From contig JAQWIL010000005.1 in NCBI GenBank assembly GCA_029248885.1, positions 124,001 to 188,000 on the forward strand: a stretch of 64,000 bases of DNA. Reading direction: 5' to 3'. The translations under genes were made by a program, and so were the position numbers. Every line of letters begins with the position of its first letter. Within the stretch, counting starts at the first letter, position 1. The notes under the pieces were generated by a model. That model worked only from the letters and a program-made list of their open reading frames with translations, ran no database searches and was not told the origin of the DNA. The stretch comes from Flavobacteriaceae bacterium. Lineage in GTDB: Bacteria; Bacteroidota; Bacteroidia; Flavobacteriales; Flavobacteriaceae. This document shows, in pieces, positions 23,595 to 32,593 of this stretch.

Positions 23595-26215
23595 CCCTGC
23601 AATTGAGCAATTTGTTGCTCGATATGCTTGATTTTTTCTAAGGCGTCTCTTTCTTTTTTTCTTTCGATTTCAACAACCTGAGCAGGAGCATGATCTACAA
23701 AACGTGTGTTGCTCAATTTTTTTTGTACCCCAGTTAAAAATCCTTTTTGATAATTCAAATCTTCATTGAGTTTGGCAATCTCCTCTTCTGGATTTTCGAC
23801 TGAAAACGGAAGATAATAGGCAGCAGTCCCAACTCGGAATGAGAGTATTTGCTCGGGCAAATCCTTGACCACTTCGCAGCTTTCGATATTTGCCAGTTTA
23901 AAAATCACCTCTTTATAATAAACCATTTGGGAAGAGGTCTCGAGCAATTGCATGGGAACTTTCATGGATATATTTTTCTGTTTGCGAATCGCACGAATAG
24001 AAGTCACCATTTCCATGGTGTGTGAAAATATCGAAAGTACTGTATTGTCGATTTTTGTTTCTGTTGGCCAAGAGGACACCACAAGAGCTTCCTCTTTTTT
24101 GCGGTCTGCAATATCGTGCCAAAGCTCTTCACTCAAAAACGGCATAAACGGGTGGAGTAATCGCAAGTTATTTTCAAAAATCTCAATCACTTCAGCATGG
24201 GTTTTCACATCAATTGGACTGCCGTAGGCAGGTTTGATCAACTCCAACAACCAGGAGCAAAAGTCATCCCATACCAGTTTATAAATACACATTAGGGCAT
24301 CTGAAATCCTGAATTTTGTAAAATGATCATTGATTAAAGTGAGCTCGTTTTGAAATTTACTCTTATACCAATCCAAACTCTGTTTGGCGGTTTGATCTTG
24401 TGGTATGGAATCATCGACATCCCAACTTTGAATCAAGCGATGTGCATTCCAAATTTTATTGGCGAAATTCTTTCCTTGTTGGCAAAGCGCTTCATCGAAA
24501 AGCAAATCATTTCCAGCTGCTGAACTCAATAGTAAGCCAACGCGTACGCTATCCGCACCATATTTTTCGATGAGCCCCAGTGCATCAGGAGAATTGCCCA
24601 ACTGTTTGGACATCTTTCGGCCTTGGCTGTCTCGAACCAGGCCTGTCAGATATACGTTTTGAAAAGGTTGCTGATCGCGAAAGGTATAGCCCGACATGAT
24701 CATTCGGGCGACCCAGAAAAACAAAATATCAGGTCCTGTGACAAGGTCTTGTGTGGGATAATAATATTGAATTTCGTCGTTTTCAGGGAATCGAATTCCA
24801 TCAAAGACAGAGATTGGCCATAGCCAAGACGAAAACCAAGTATCGAGCACGTCTGAATCCTGCGTTAGATCTGTTGCATTGAGAGAAGGGTTATTGGTTT
24901 TTTCACGTGCTTTCTCCAGGGCCTCTTCGGGGGTCAAGGCAACCACAAAATCTTGTTTGCTCGATCCGTAATAATAGGCAGGGATTTGCTGACCCCACCA
25001 CAACTGACGCGAGATATTCCAATCGCGAATGTTATTCATCCAATGGCGATAAGTGTTCATGAATTTTTTGGGAAACAATTGAATTGTTCCGTCTTCAACT
25101 GCAGTCAGTGCTGGTTTTGCCAAATCCTCCATTTTCAAAAACCATTGATCGGAGAGTCTCGGTTCTACAACTGCCTTTGTTCTTTCAGATAGGCCAACTT
25201 TATGCATGTGCGGCTTGGTTTGCAATAGCATTTTTGAGGACTTGAGCTCCTGAACAATTAGTTTTCGAACATCAAATCGGTCTTTGCCTTCAAAGTGTAA
25301 ACCTTCTGCATTAAGGGTTCCATCAGGATTAAAAATATCAACAAATGCCAGCTTGTGTTTGTCGCCCAATGCTTTATCATTTTCGTCGTGAGCAGGCGTT
25401 ACTTTTAGGCAACCAGTACCAAAATCCATATCCACATAGCTGTCTGTGATAATGGGTACTTCTCGGTTGACAATCGGAACCACAACTTTTTTGCCATGCA
25501 GATGGGTAAAGCGTTCGTCTTCGGGATGAACTGCTACAGCCGTATCCCCCATCAAGGTTTCCGGGCGAGTCGTTGCAATGGTAACTGTCTCCTCGCTATC
25601 AACTACTCGATAAGCAATATGGTATAAATTGCCTTGCTTTTCTTCATAAACCACTTCTTCATCGGAAAGGGTGGTTTGGGCTTCTGGATCCCAATTCACC
25701 ATTCGGAACCCACGGTAGATCAAACCACGCTCAAAAAGGTCGACAAAAATCCGAAGAACGGATTCGGTCATGGGCTCGTCGAGAGTGAATTTGGTACGGT
25801 CCCAATCGCAAGAACATCCCAGTTTTTTGAGCTGTTCCAAAATAATCCCGCCATGTTCATCGGTCCATTCCCAGGCATGCTTGAGAAATTCCTCCCGAGT
25901 CAAATCTTCTTTCTTCACACCCTGATCTGCTAATTTCTGAACCACTTTCGCTTCAGTAGCAATGGACGCATGGTCAGTTCCCGGAACCCAACAGGCATTC
26001 AACCCAAGCATACGCGCACGCCGTACAAGCACATCTTGCAACGTATTATTCATCATATGCCCCATATGCAAAACGCCTGTTACGTTCGGAGGAGGAATCA
26101 CAATCGTATAAGGCGTTCGGGAATCGGGCTCGGAATAAAAATAGCGATTTGCTAGCCAATAAGCATACCACTTTTCAGCAATTTTATTGGAATTGAATGT
26201 ATTGGGAGAACCCAT
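23591..26215 (-). CDS. valS: Valine--tRNA ligase
   Basis: An 874-residue class I aminoacyl-tRNA synthetase. The HIGH-type motif appears in PPPNVTGVLHMGHMMNN, the KMSKS motif in GRKMSKQLGNSPD, with the CP1 editing domain between (for example TTRPETLMGDTAVAVHPED). The C-terminal coiled coil is present (EIAKLNEDLNYQKGF...). I prefer ATG 26215, since the longer frame starts at a TTG within the -7 box at 26243-26250. Confidence 0.96.
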   Translation of the reverse strand: MGSPNTFNSNKIAEKWYAYWLANRYFYSEPDSRTPYTIVIPPPNVTGVLHMGHMMNNTLQDVLVRRARMLGLNACWVPGTDHASIATEAKVVQKLADQGVKKEDLTREEFLKHAWEWTDEHGGIILEQLKKLGCSCDWDRTKFTLDEPMTESVLRIFVDLFERGLIYRGFRMVNWDPEAQTTLSDEEVVYEEKQGNLYHIAYRVVDSEETVTIATTRPETLMGDTAVAVHPEDERFTHLHGKKVVVPIVNREVPIITDSYVDMDFGTGCLKVTPAHDENDKALGDKHKLAFVDIFNPDGTLNAEGLHFEGKDRFDVRKLIVQELKSSKMLLQTKPHMHKVGLSERTKAVVEPRLSDQWFLKMEDLAKPALTAVEDGTIQLFPKKFMNTYRHWMNNIRDWNISRQLWWGQQIPAYYYGSSKQDFVVALTPEEALEKAREKTNNPSLNATDLTQDSDVLDTWFSSWLWPISVFDGIRFPENDEIQYYYPTQDLVTGPDILFFWVARMIMSGYTFRDQQPFQNVYLTGLVRDSQGRKMSKQLGNSPDALGLIEKYGADSVRVGLLLSSAAGNDLLFDEALCQQGKNFANKIWNAHRLIQSWDVDDSIPQDQTAKQSLDWYKSKFQNELTLINDHFTKFRISDALMCIYKLVWDDFCSWLLELIKPAYGSPIDVKTHAEVIEIFENNLRLLHPFMPFLSEELWHDIADRKKEEALVVSSWPTETKIDNTVLSIFSHTMEMVTSIRAIRKQKNISMKVPMQLLETSSQMVYYKEVIFKLANIESCEVVKDLPEQILSFRVGTAAYYLPFSVENPEEEIAKLNEDLNYQKGFLTGVQKKLSNTRFVDHAPAQVVEIERKKERDALEKIKHIEQQIAQLQG

Positions 26216-26242
26216 GAAAAGGTGCGTTATTTTATTGAATGA

Positions 26243-26250
26243 CAAAAGTA
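26243..26250 (-). promoter_or_regulatory. valS -7 box
   Basis: TACTTTTG on the minus strand, full consensus, 27 nt upstream of the ATG at 26215. This supports the shorter valS start. No -33 TTG at standard spacing. Confidence 0.5.
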
Positions 26251-26325
26251 GCTAAGAACACTTGATAAAAAAAGCCATTGATAATCTGAAATAGATTTTT
26301 GTATATTTAACCAAAACATAAAACC

Positions 26326-26712
26326 ATGAAGTTCGCCAAATTTTTTATCGCAATTCTATTGTGTTTTTTCTATACCAATGGATTTACGCAAGCTGAAATC
26401 ACTTTCGAGTCGGAGGTGGTTGACTACGGCACGATCGAAAAAGGAGATGATGGGGTTCGTGAATTCAAGTTTACGAACACGGGCTCATCCCCTTTGTATA
26501 TTACTCAGGTTCGATCGTCCTGTGGTTGTACAATCCCCAAAAAACCGACTGATTCCATCATGCCTGGAGTTGAAGAGGTGATTGAAGTGAAATACGACAC
26601 CAATCGAGTCGGGCCAATCCGCAAAACCATCACGGTTAGTTCCAACGCTGTAACGCCAGTGGTGGCCTTGCAAATCAAAGGCATGATTGAGGAACCAGAG
26701 GAAGAGGAATAG
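26326..26712 (+). CDS. DUF1573 domain-containing secreted protein
   Basis: A 128-residue protein with a signal peptide (about residues 1-22, ending GFTQA) and one DUF1573 Ig-like domain: ITFESEVVDYGTIEKGDDG, FKFTNTGSSPLYI, SSCGCTIP and VEVKYDTN-like segments are typical. The domain resembles MSP/ASPM-type folds and is widespread in Bacteroidetes; function unknown. The tail is acidic (EEPEEEE). A stand-alone gene between divergent valS and the aminotransferase. Confidence 0.9.
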   Translation: MKFAKFFIAILLCFFYTNGFTQAEITFESEVVDYGTIEKGDDGVREFKFTNTGSSPLYITQVRSSCGCTIPKKPTDSIMPGVEEVIEVKYDTNRVGPIRKTITVSSNAVTPVVALQIKGMIEEPEEEE

Positions 26713-26763
26713 ATTTTCACCGCTTTTCAGCTTGACATCCCAGACGATTCGGGCTAAATTTTG

Positions 26764-26787
26764 CATCTTTGCTGTCAAAACTGACAG
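26764..26787 (+). promoter_or_regulatory. Aminotransferase promoter and palindrome
   Basis: CATCTTTG (26764-26771, one mismatch to TAnnTTTG) is followed at once by the inverted repeat CTGTCA-aaac-TGACAG (26772-26787), whose last base touches the ATG at 26788. The palindrome could be an operator over the transcription start or a small hairpin at the very 5' end of the mRNA. Confidence 0.4.
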
Positions 26788-28002
26788 ATGCCTAAAATTT
26801 CGTTAAAAGGGATGAACCTCCCCACCTCACCCATTCGAAAACTATCGAAACATGCCGAGGAAGCCAAAGCGAAAGGAATTGAGGTGATCCACCTCAATAT
26901 TGGTCAACCTGATATCCAAACGCCCACTAAAGCTTTAGATGCAATCAAATCGTTTGACCAAAAGGTGTTGGCTTATGGTCCATCTGAAGGTTCTTTGGCG
27001 TATCGTCAGAAAATGTGTTCCTACTATGCCAAGCACAATATTGAGATTCAGCCAGAGGATATTTTAGTGACAACAGGTGCAAGCGAAGCGATTATCATGA
27101 CTTTGGACTGCATTACAAACGAGGGTGATGAACTCATTATTCCAGAGCCTTTTTATGCCAATTATGACACCTTTGCAGCTGCTTGTGGCGTCAAGGTTAT
27201 TCCAGTATCATCCACCATTGACACCCATTTTTCGTTGCCTTCAATCGATGAAATTGAAGGAAAAATCAATGACAAAACAAGGGCGATTTTCATTTGCAAT
27301 CCAAACAATCCAACTGGGTATGTCTATACCCACAAAGAACTCAATGATCTGGCTGATCTTGTTAAAAAACACGATCTCTTTTTAATTGTCGATGAAGTCT
27401 ACCGCGAGTTTGTTTATGATGGGGCAATCCACCATTCGGTACTCACGATTCCAGGACTTGAAGAGCATGCGATCCTTGTGGACTCCATGTCAAAACGATA
27501 CAGTATGTGTGGGGCAAGAATCGGGTGTTTGGTGTCCAAAAACAAAGCCGTTATGGAAGCTGCGCTTAAGTTTGCGCAATCTCGTCTGTCTCCCCCGACT
27601 TTAGGTCTTCATGCTTCTGAAGCTGCTATGGATGAGCCACTTCGTTATCTTCAAGAAGTCACAGCCACCTACCTCGATCGAAGAAATACATTGGTCCAAG
27701 CCTTACAACAAGTGCCAGGAATCACGGTCAGCAAGCCACGCGGTGCGTTTTACTGCTTGGTACAACTCCCTGTTGAGGATACAGATGAATTTGCAAAATG
27801 GTTATTGAGTTCTTACAACCACAACGGAAAAACAGTCATGGTAGCTCCCGCATCAGGATTTTATGGAGATCGTCATCTCGGTAAATCTTTGATTCGAATT
27901 GCTTTTGTGCTCGACAAACAAAAGCTCAAAGAAAGTGCCCTTATCCTTGAAGGTGCCTTGCATGCCTACCCACACACCCTGACATCAAAATTGAGCCAAT
28001 GA
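26788..28002 (+). CDS. PLP-dependent class I/II aminotransferase
   Basis: A 404-residue fold-type I aminotransferase of the aspartate aminotransferase family. The PLP lysine lies in VDSMSKRYSMCGARIG; other PLP contacts are in TTGASEAI, PEPFYANYD, CNPNNPTGYVYT and IVDEVYREFVYDG; the substrate carboxylate Arg is in SLIRIAFV. Aspartate, aromatic or alanine substrates are all possible for this Bacteroidetes group. It overlaps murB by 4 bp and heads a co-directional run ending with lipA. Confidence 0.9.
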   Translation: MPKISLKGMNLPTSPIRKLSKHAEEAKAKGIEVIHLNIGQPDIQTPTKALDAIKSFDQKVLAYGPSEGSLAYRQKMCSYYAKHNIEIQPEDILVTTGASEAIIMTLDCITNEGDELIIPEPFYANYDTFAAACGVKVIPVSSTIDTHFSLPSIDEIEGKINDKTRAIFICNPNNPTGYVYTHKELNDLADLVKKHDLFLIVDEVYREFVYDGAIHHSVLTIPGLEEHAILVDSMSKRYSMCGARIGCLVSKNKAVMEAALKFAQSRLSPPTLGLHASEAAMDEPLRYLQEVTATYLDRRNTLVQALQQVPGITVSKPRGAFYCLVQLPVEDTDEFAKWLLSSYNHNGKTVMVAPASGFYGDRHLGKSLIRIAFVLDKQKLKESALILEGALHAYPHTLTSKLSQ

Positions 28003-29012
28003 TCAAACAAGGCGTTTCACTCAAAACCTATAACAGTTTTGGAGTAGCCGCAGAAGCTGCCTTATTTGCCGTTGCAAAAACTATCGAAGACTTACAATTT
28101 ATACTCAAAGATCAGCGCTTTGCCTCTGCCTGGATTTTAGGTGGCGGTAGCAATACATTGTTTTGCGAAACCCCCAAAACCCCAATCATTCAGCTTGCGA
28201 TATCTGGCATCGAAATCACAGAAGAACAAGGGGATGAGGTCGTCATCAAGGCAGGTGCAGGAGTAAACTGGCACGAATTGGTATTATGGTCTCTTGAAAA
28301 GGGATTTGGCGGACTTGAAAATCTGGCTTTAATCCCAGGAAATGTTGGCGCAGCTCCAATTCAAAATATTGGTGCTTATGGGGTGGAGTTGCAAGATGTT
28401 TTTGAATCCTGTACGCTGGTCAATAGAAACGATCAAAGTGTAGAAACTTATGACAAGGTCGCTTGCCAGTTTGGATATAGAGACTCTATTTTTAAACGAG
28501 AATTAAAACACAAAGCGGTGATTACGGATGTCTGTTTACGGCTGAAAAAAGAGAATTACCGACTCAACACCTCTTATGGTGCCATTGCGCAGTTGTTCAC
28601 GTCCAAAGGAATTAGCACGCCAAGCCCAAAAGAGATTGCAGATGTTGTCATCGATATTCGAACAACAAAGTTGCCTGACCCCAAACAGTTGGGTAATGCT
28701 GGAAGTTTTTTTAAAAACCCGATTGTGGATCACGATCAGTTTGAGCAACTCAAATCGTCATTTCCCGACATTCCGCATTACGCTCAATCAAATCAGAACT
28801 ATAAAATTCCTGCGGCTTGGCTCATCGAGCAAGTCGGGTTGAAAGGAACCCGAAAGGGGGATGTGGGCACACACAAACACCATGCGCTTGTATTGGTGAA
28901 TTTTGGCAATGCCAGTGGAGATGACATCAAGGTCTTTAGCCAGATGGTTCAACAGGCGGTTGAAGAGCGTTTTGACATTCGTTTACAACCTGAAGTCAAT
29001 TTCTGCTGTTAA
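27999..29012 (+). CDS. murB: UDP-N-acetylmuramate dehydrogenase
   Basis: FAD enzyme reducing UDP-GlcNAc-enolpyruvate to UDP-MurNAc. The 337-residue protein is the long, E. coli-like type: LKTYNSFGVAAEA at the start, FAD-binding ILGGGSNTLF, LALIPGNVGAAPIQNIGAYGVE, the YRDSIF tyrosine region, AGSFFKNP with the catalytic Ser, and a C-terminal Glu in LQPEVNF. Its start overlaps the aminotransferase stop. Confidence 0.96.
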   Translation: MIKQGVSLKTYNSFGVAAEAALFAVAKTIEDLQFILKDQRFASAWILGGGSNTLFCETPKTPIIQLAISGIEITEEQGDEVVIKAGAGVNWHELVLWSLEKGFGGLENLALIPGNVGAAPIQNIGAYGVELQDVFESCTLVNRNDQSVETYDKVACQFGYRDSIFKRELKHKAVITDVCLRLKKENYRLNTSYGAIAQLFTSKGISTPSPKEIADVVIDIRTTKLPDPKQLGNAGSFFKNPIVDHDQFEQLKSSFPDIPHYAQSNQNYKIPAAWLIEQVGLKGTRKGDVGTHKHHALVLVNFGNASGDDIKVFSQMVQQAVEERFDIRLQPEVNFCC

Positions 29013-29015
29013 TCG

Positions 29016-29023
29016 TATCTTTG
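29016..29023 (+). promoter_or_regulatory. -7 box before the small Cys-rich membrane protein
   Basis: TATCTTTG, full consensus, 4 bp after the murB stop and 4 nt (TCTA) before the next ATG. It may give an internal promoter for the following genes. Confidence 0.45.
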
Positions 29024-29027
29024 TCTA

Positions 29028-29237
29028 ATGAAACTCTTTTTGCTTAGTGTCATACTTATCGGGCTTGCATTTGCGGGAATTGCCATTAAAATTTGGGCAA
29101 AAAAAGATGGGGAGTTTGCAGGAACTTGCGCCAGTCAAAGTCCGTTTTTAAACAAAGACGGTGAGCCCTGTGGATTGTGTGGTAAAATACCCGAGCAGCA
29201 AACAGATTGCGACCTACCACATCCACAGCACAATTAA
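29028..29237 (+). CDS. Small conserved Cys-rich membrane protein
   Basis: A 69-residue protein with one N-terminal transmembrane helix (about residues 2-21) then a soluble tail with four cysteines, Cys34, Cys48, Cys51 and Cys61, in GTCASQSPF, EPCGLCGK and TDC. The CGLC pair resembles a metal or redox motif. I recall similar small proteins in flavobacteria but no function. It lies between murB and a sigma factor, 15 bp after murB. Confidence 0.7.
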   Translation: MKLFLLSVILIGLAFAGIAIKIWAKKDGEFAGTCASQSPFLNKDGEPCGLCGKIPEQQTDCDLPHPQHN

Positions 29238-29269
29238 GAGTCCGTTTAGATTTCTTATTTTTAGCTTCT

Positions 29270-29827
29270 GTGAAAAACCAAGAACAAACGATTTCTAATC
29301 TTGTTTATGCTGCAAAGCAAGAAGACCAACATGCTTTTCGTCAGTTACTTGATCTGCATTGGAATGAGTTGTATGGGTTTATGATTAAGCGAACAGAAAA
29401 TGAAAACGATGCTGAAGACCTCTGTCTTCAGGCCTTTTCAAAAGCGTTTGATAAAATCGATACGTATAATGATGAGTTTACCTTTTCGACATGGCTTACC
29501 TCAATCGCTAAAAACTTGCATGTCGATTTGATCCGAAAGGAAAAAACGCGATTACATCAATCGACAGATGTTGACGAGGTGGGTCGTGACGTAATTGACG
29601 ATACTTTAGGTCCCGAGGATCAACTGATACGATCTCAAAACCTAGACAAACTTCTACAACAAGTTCGATCACTCAAACCCATTTATCGGGACGTTATTCA
29701 ACTGCGTTTTTTTCAGGAACTCAGTCATAAGGAAATGGCAACACAGCTCGGACTATCGTTGAGCAATGTAAAAGTCCGCTTGCTTCGCGCCAAAAAGTTG
29801 TTGGCTGAAATCATCAATGACAAATGA
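29270..29827 (+). CDS. ECF-type RNA polymerase sigma factor
   Basis: A 185-residue sigma-70 family protein with region 2 (DQHAFRQLLDLHWNELYGFMIK, NDAEDLCLQAFSKAFDKI, FSTWLTSIAKNLHVD) and region 4.2 helix-turn-helix (YRDVIQLRFFQELSHKEMAT, LGLSLSNVKVRLLRAK). I prefer the GTG at 29270, giving VKNQEQTISNLVYAAKQED; the longer frame overlaps the previous gene. No anti-sigma gene is adjacent, since the next gene is an Nramp-like transporter overlapping by 4 bp, so it may regulate metal homeostasis, a context inference. Confidence 0.88.
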   Translation: MKNQEQTISNLVYAAKQEDQHAFRQLLDLHWNELYGFMIKRTENENDAEDLCLQAFSKAFDKIDTYNDEFTFSTWLTSIAKNLHVDLIRKEKTRLHQSTDVDEVGRDVIDDTLGPEDQLIRSQNLDKLLQQVRSLKPIYRDVIQLRFFQELSHKEMATQLGLSLSNVKVRLLRAKKLLAEIINDK

Positions 29828-31041
29828 AAAGCAGCATACAAAAACTCGGCCCTGGATTGTTGTTTGCAGGAGCTGCTATCGGGGTTTCTCATTTGGTACA
29901 ATCCACTCGTGCAGGTGCTGACTATGGCCTTGGCTTGCTTTGGGCATTGTTGCTGGTCAACTTCTTTAAATACCCATTTTTTCAATTCGGCCCCCGCTAT
30001 GCCTTAGCTACTGGAGAAAGTCTACTTTCTGGCTATGCCAAACTTGGGCGAGGAGTGATTGTCTCCTATTTTATCCTCTCCCTCCTAACCATGTTTACCA
30101 TACAAACTGCGGTAACGATCGTAACTGCGGGACTGGCAGTAGAACTATTTGGCATTTCATCCAATATTGTGTACTGGGGTGTTGTGATCACTTTGCTATG
30201 TGCAACGCTTCTGTCATTTGGTCGGTATGGATTACTGGACCGAGGGATGAAGGTCATTGTCATCGTCCTAAGCATTAGCACCCTTATTGCTGCTTTTCTG
30301 GCATTTGGACAGTCCAAAGAGATCGAGTGGACGCAAGTCCTTCCTACGTCAACGACTGGCTTTGCATTTTTGATCGCCTTTATGGGCTGGATGCCGGGAC
30401 CGTTAGACATCTCGGTATGGCATTCCCTATGGTCGCTAGAGAAGAAAAAAAGAATGCAAAACCTAACCGTCAAACAAAGTCTCTTCGATTTTAATGTGGG
30501 TTTTTTGACCACGATTGTTCTTGGGGTATGCTTTGTGTTGCTCGGCGCTTTGGTGATGTTTGACACTGGAGTCGGGTTTTCCAGTAGCGGCGGAGCCTTT
30601 GCACAGCAACTCATTGCCTTATACACCAGTAGTTTGGGGAATGGCGCATATTGGGTAATTGGGATTGCCGCATTTACCACCATGTTTAGCACCACACTCA
30701 CCACCCTAGATGCATCCCCTAGGGCGATGGCAAAAACCGCTCAAATTTTACAATTGCCAATCGTGATGTCTTCCTATTTGTTTTGGATTTTGATTTTGGT
30801 AATGGGGACATGCGCTGTATTCTTTTTCCTGCTTTCCAACATGGCAGCACTTGTTCAAGTGGCAACCATTCTTTCTTTTATTACCGCCCCATTTTATGGG
30901 TTGATGAATTTTTTACTTGTCTCTGGAAAGCATATGCCAGAAAGCCATCGGCCAAATAGCGTGATGAAAGCTTGGTCAATCGCTGGATTGGTCTTTTTGA
31001 CAGGATTTACAATTTGGTACTTGAGTACTTTTTTGATTTAA
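29824..31041 (+). CDS. Nramp-like transporter lacking canonical metal motifs
   Basis: A 405-residue membrane protein with about eleven helices in the Nramp/SLC11 fold: GPGLLFAGAAIGVSHLVQ in helix 1, the RAGADYG after it, and GWMPGPLDISVWHS in helix 6. In classical Nramp proteins helix 1 carries DPGN and helix 6 MPH, both binding Mn/Fe. Here helix 1 reads GVSH and helix 6 MPG, so the Asp and Asn ligands are missing. It may carry another ion (Nramp-related magnesium transporters also lack these) or be an unrelated-substrate branch. It overlaps the sigma factor gene by 4 bp. Confidence 0.8.
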   Translation: MKSSIQKLGPGLLFAGAAIGVSHLVQSTRAGADYGLGLLWALLLVNFFKYPFFQFGPRYALATGESLLSGYAKLGRGVIVSYFILSLLTMFTIQTAVTIVTAGLAVELFGISSNIVYWGVVITLLCATLLSFGRYGLLDRGMKVIVIVLSISTLIAAFLAFGQSKEIEWTQVLPTSTTGFAFLIAFMGWMPGPLDISVWHSLWSLEKKKRMQNLTVKQSLFDFNVGFLTTIVLGVCFVLLGALVMFDTGVGFSSSGGAFAQQLIALYTSSLGNGAYWVIGIAAFTTMFSTTLTTLDASPRAMAKTAQILQLPIVMSSYLFWILILVMGTCAVFFFLLSNMAALVQVATILSFITAPFYGLMNFLLVSGKHMPESHRPNSVMKAWSIAGLVFLTGFTIWYLSTFLI

Positions 31042-31051
31042 TGTATCTTTG
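31021..31051 (+). promoter_or_regulatory. lipA promoter
   Basis: TTG at 31021-31023, a 20-bp spacer and TATCTTTG at 31044-31051. The box ends 8 nt before the lipA ATG. The -33 lies within the end of the transporter gene. Confidence 0.6.
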
Positions 31052-31059
31052 TCAAGTCT

Positions 31060-31935
31060 ATGAAAACAGAAATCCTAGAATCGAAAACAACCCATACGCC
31101 CAAGCCAAAATGGCTCCGTGTAAAACTCCCAACGGGAAAAAAATACACTGAACTCAGAGGTCTTGTCGATAAATATAACCTCCACACGATTTGTACATCG
31201 GGTAGCTGCCCGAATATGGGTGAGTGCTGGGGCGAGGGAACTGCAACATTTATGATTTTAGGAAACATCTGTACGCGGTCTTGCGGATTTTGTGGTGTGC
31301 AAACGGGTCGTCCCGAAACGGTGGATTGGGCCGAACCTGAAAAAGTTGCACGATCCATCAAAATTATGAAGATCAAGCATGCGGTACTCACTTCTGTTGA
31401 CCGGGATGACTTGCCCGACATGGGATCTATCCTTTGGGCAGAAACGGTGCAAGCAGTCCGCAGATTGAATCTGGATACCACGATGGAAACATTGATTCCT
31501 GATTTTCAAGGGATTGAAAAACATATCGATCGTATCGTCAATGTGATGCCCGAGGTCGTCTCACACAATATGGAAACCGTTCGCAGATTGACACGCGAGG
31601 TGCGAATCCAAGCCAAATACGATCAAAGTTTAGGAGTATTGCGCTACCTCAAACAAGCTGGGGTTCGTCGTACCAAATCTGGGATTATGCTCGGTTTGGG
31701 TGAGACTGAGGAAGAAGTCAAGCAAACCATGCTCGACTTACGAGAAGCGGATGTTGATATCGTCACCATCGGACAATATCTCCAACCCTCAAAAAAACAC
31801 CTCCCTGTGAAAGAATTTATCACACCTGACCAGTTTAAAGTTTATGAGGATTTTGGAAAAGAAATCGGCTTTAGGCACGTCGAAAGTGGGGCGCTCGTGC
31901 GTTCCTCCTATAAGGCACATAAGCATATCGCCTAG
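31060..31935 (+). CDS. lipA: Lipoyl synthase
   Basis: Radical SAM enzyme inserting two sulfurs into octanoyl groups on lipoyl domains. The 291-residue protein has the auxiliary cluster cysteines Cys45, Cys50 and Cys56 (CTSGSCPNMGEC), the radical SAM CxxxCxxC at Cys71, Cys75 and Cys78 (CTRSCGFC), and the C-terminal RSSYKA whose Ser ligates the auxiliary cluster. lipB, which supplies the octanoyl substrate, is elsewhere in this window (53655-54353). Confidence 0.97.
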   Translation: MKTEILESKTTHTPKPKWLRVKLPTGKKYTELRGLVDKYNLHTICTSGSCPNMGECWGEGTATFMILGNICTRSCGFCGVQTGRPETVDWAEPEKVARSIKIMKIKHAVLTSVDRDDLPDMGSILWAETVQAVRRLNLDTTMETLIPDFQGIEKHIDRIVNVMPEVVSHNMETVRRLTREVRIQAKYDQSLGVLRYLKQAGVRRTKSGIMLGLGETEEEVKQTMLDLREADVDIVTIGQYLQPSKKHLPVKEFITPDQFKVYEDFGKEIGFRHVESGALVRSSYKAHKHIA

Positions 31936-32095
31936 TCCCAATTGATCTGTTTTCGAAACAATCGCTTACTTTTTTGAATAAGCTAAATTATTTTCTTTTT
32001 GATTAGTTGACTGATTTTGGTCTTCAATAATAATATTGCTTCCTTTGGCCTCACAACAGTCTAAGGTTTGATATAAGATGTAAAATCGTAACTTC

Positions 32096-32584
32096 CTATT
32101 TGCGCAAAGATGATATTATTTGAAGTGTATGTCTGGTCCGTCGTTCAATTTCAGTGTAGTCAAAAGAGCCATCGGCTTGTTTAGCCATAAGTTTTGAACC
32201 CATCCCAACGCAATAAACGCCAGCTTCAACCCATCCTTTTAGATTTTCTTCTGTTGGCGATACCCCACCCGTTGGCATAATACTGGTCCATGGTTGTGGT
32301 GCCAAAATCCCTTTTACAAAGCCTGGTCCATAGGTGCTTCCTGGAAAAAGTTTGACAATTTCTGCACCCAACTCTTCTGCCTTGGTAATCTCAGTGAGTG
32401 AGCCGCACCCTGGTGACCATAATACCTTTCTGCGATTACACACCACAGCAATGTCTTCTCTGAGCACGGGTGTTACCACAAAGTTTGCCCCGTTTTGCAC
32501 AAAATAGCCCATTTTAACAGCGTAAATCAAACAATAAAAAAAGGATAAATCTAAAAGAGATGATTTACACCAGTGTGTAAACAT
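32096..32584 (-). pseudogene. Truncated KDPG/KHG aldolase (eda remnant)
   Basis: The ORF matches only the C-terminal two thirds of a 2-dehydro-3-deoxy-phosphogluconate aldolase. Homology begins near NGANFVVTPVLREDIAVVC and continues with VKLFPGSTYGPGFVKGI (Schiff-base Lys) and MPTGGVSPTEENLKGW to the end. The first 70-80 residues, which hold the catalytic Glu and the first barrel strands, are missing; instead about 24 codons of unrelated sequence follow a start only 9 bp from the lpxK stop. This looks like a deletion between lpxK and eda, leaving a non-functional remnant. No kdgK neighbour is present. Confidence 0.75.
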
Positions 32585-32593
32585 TCTTTTATC

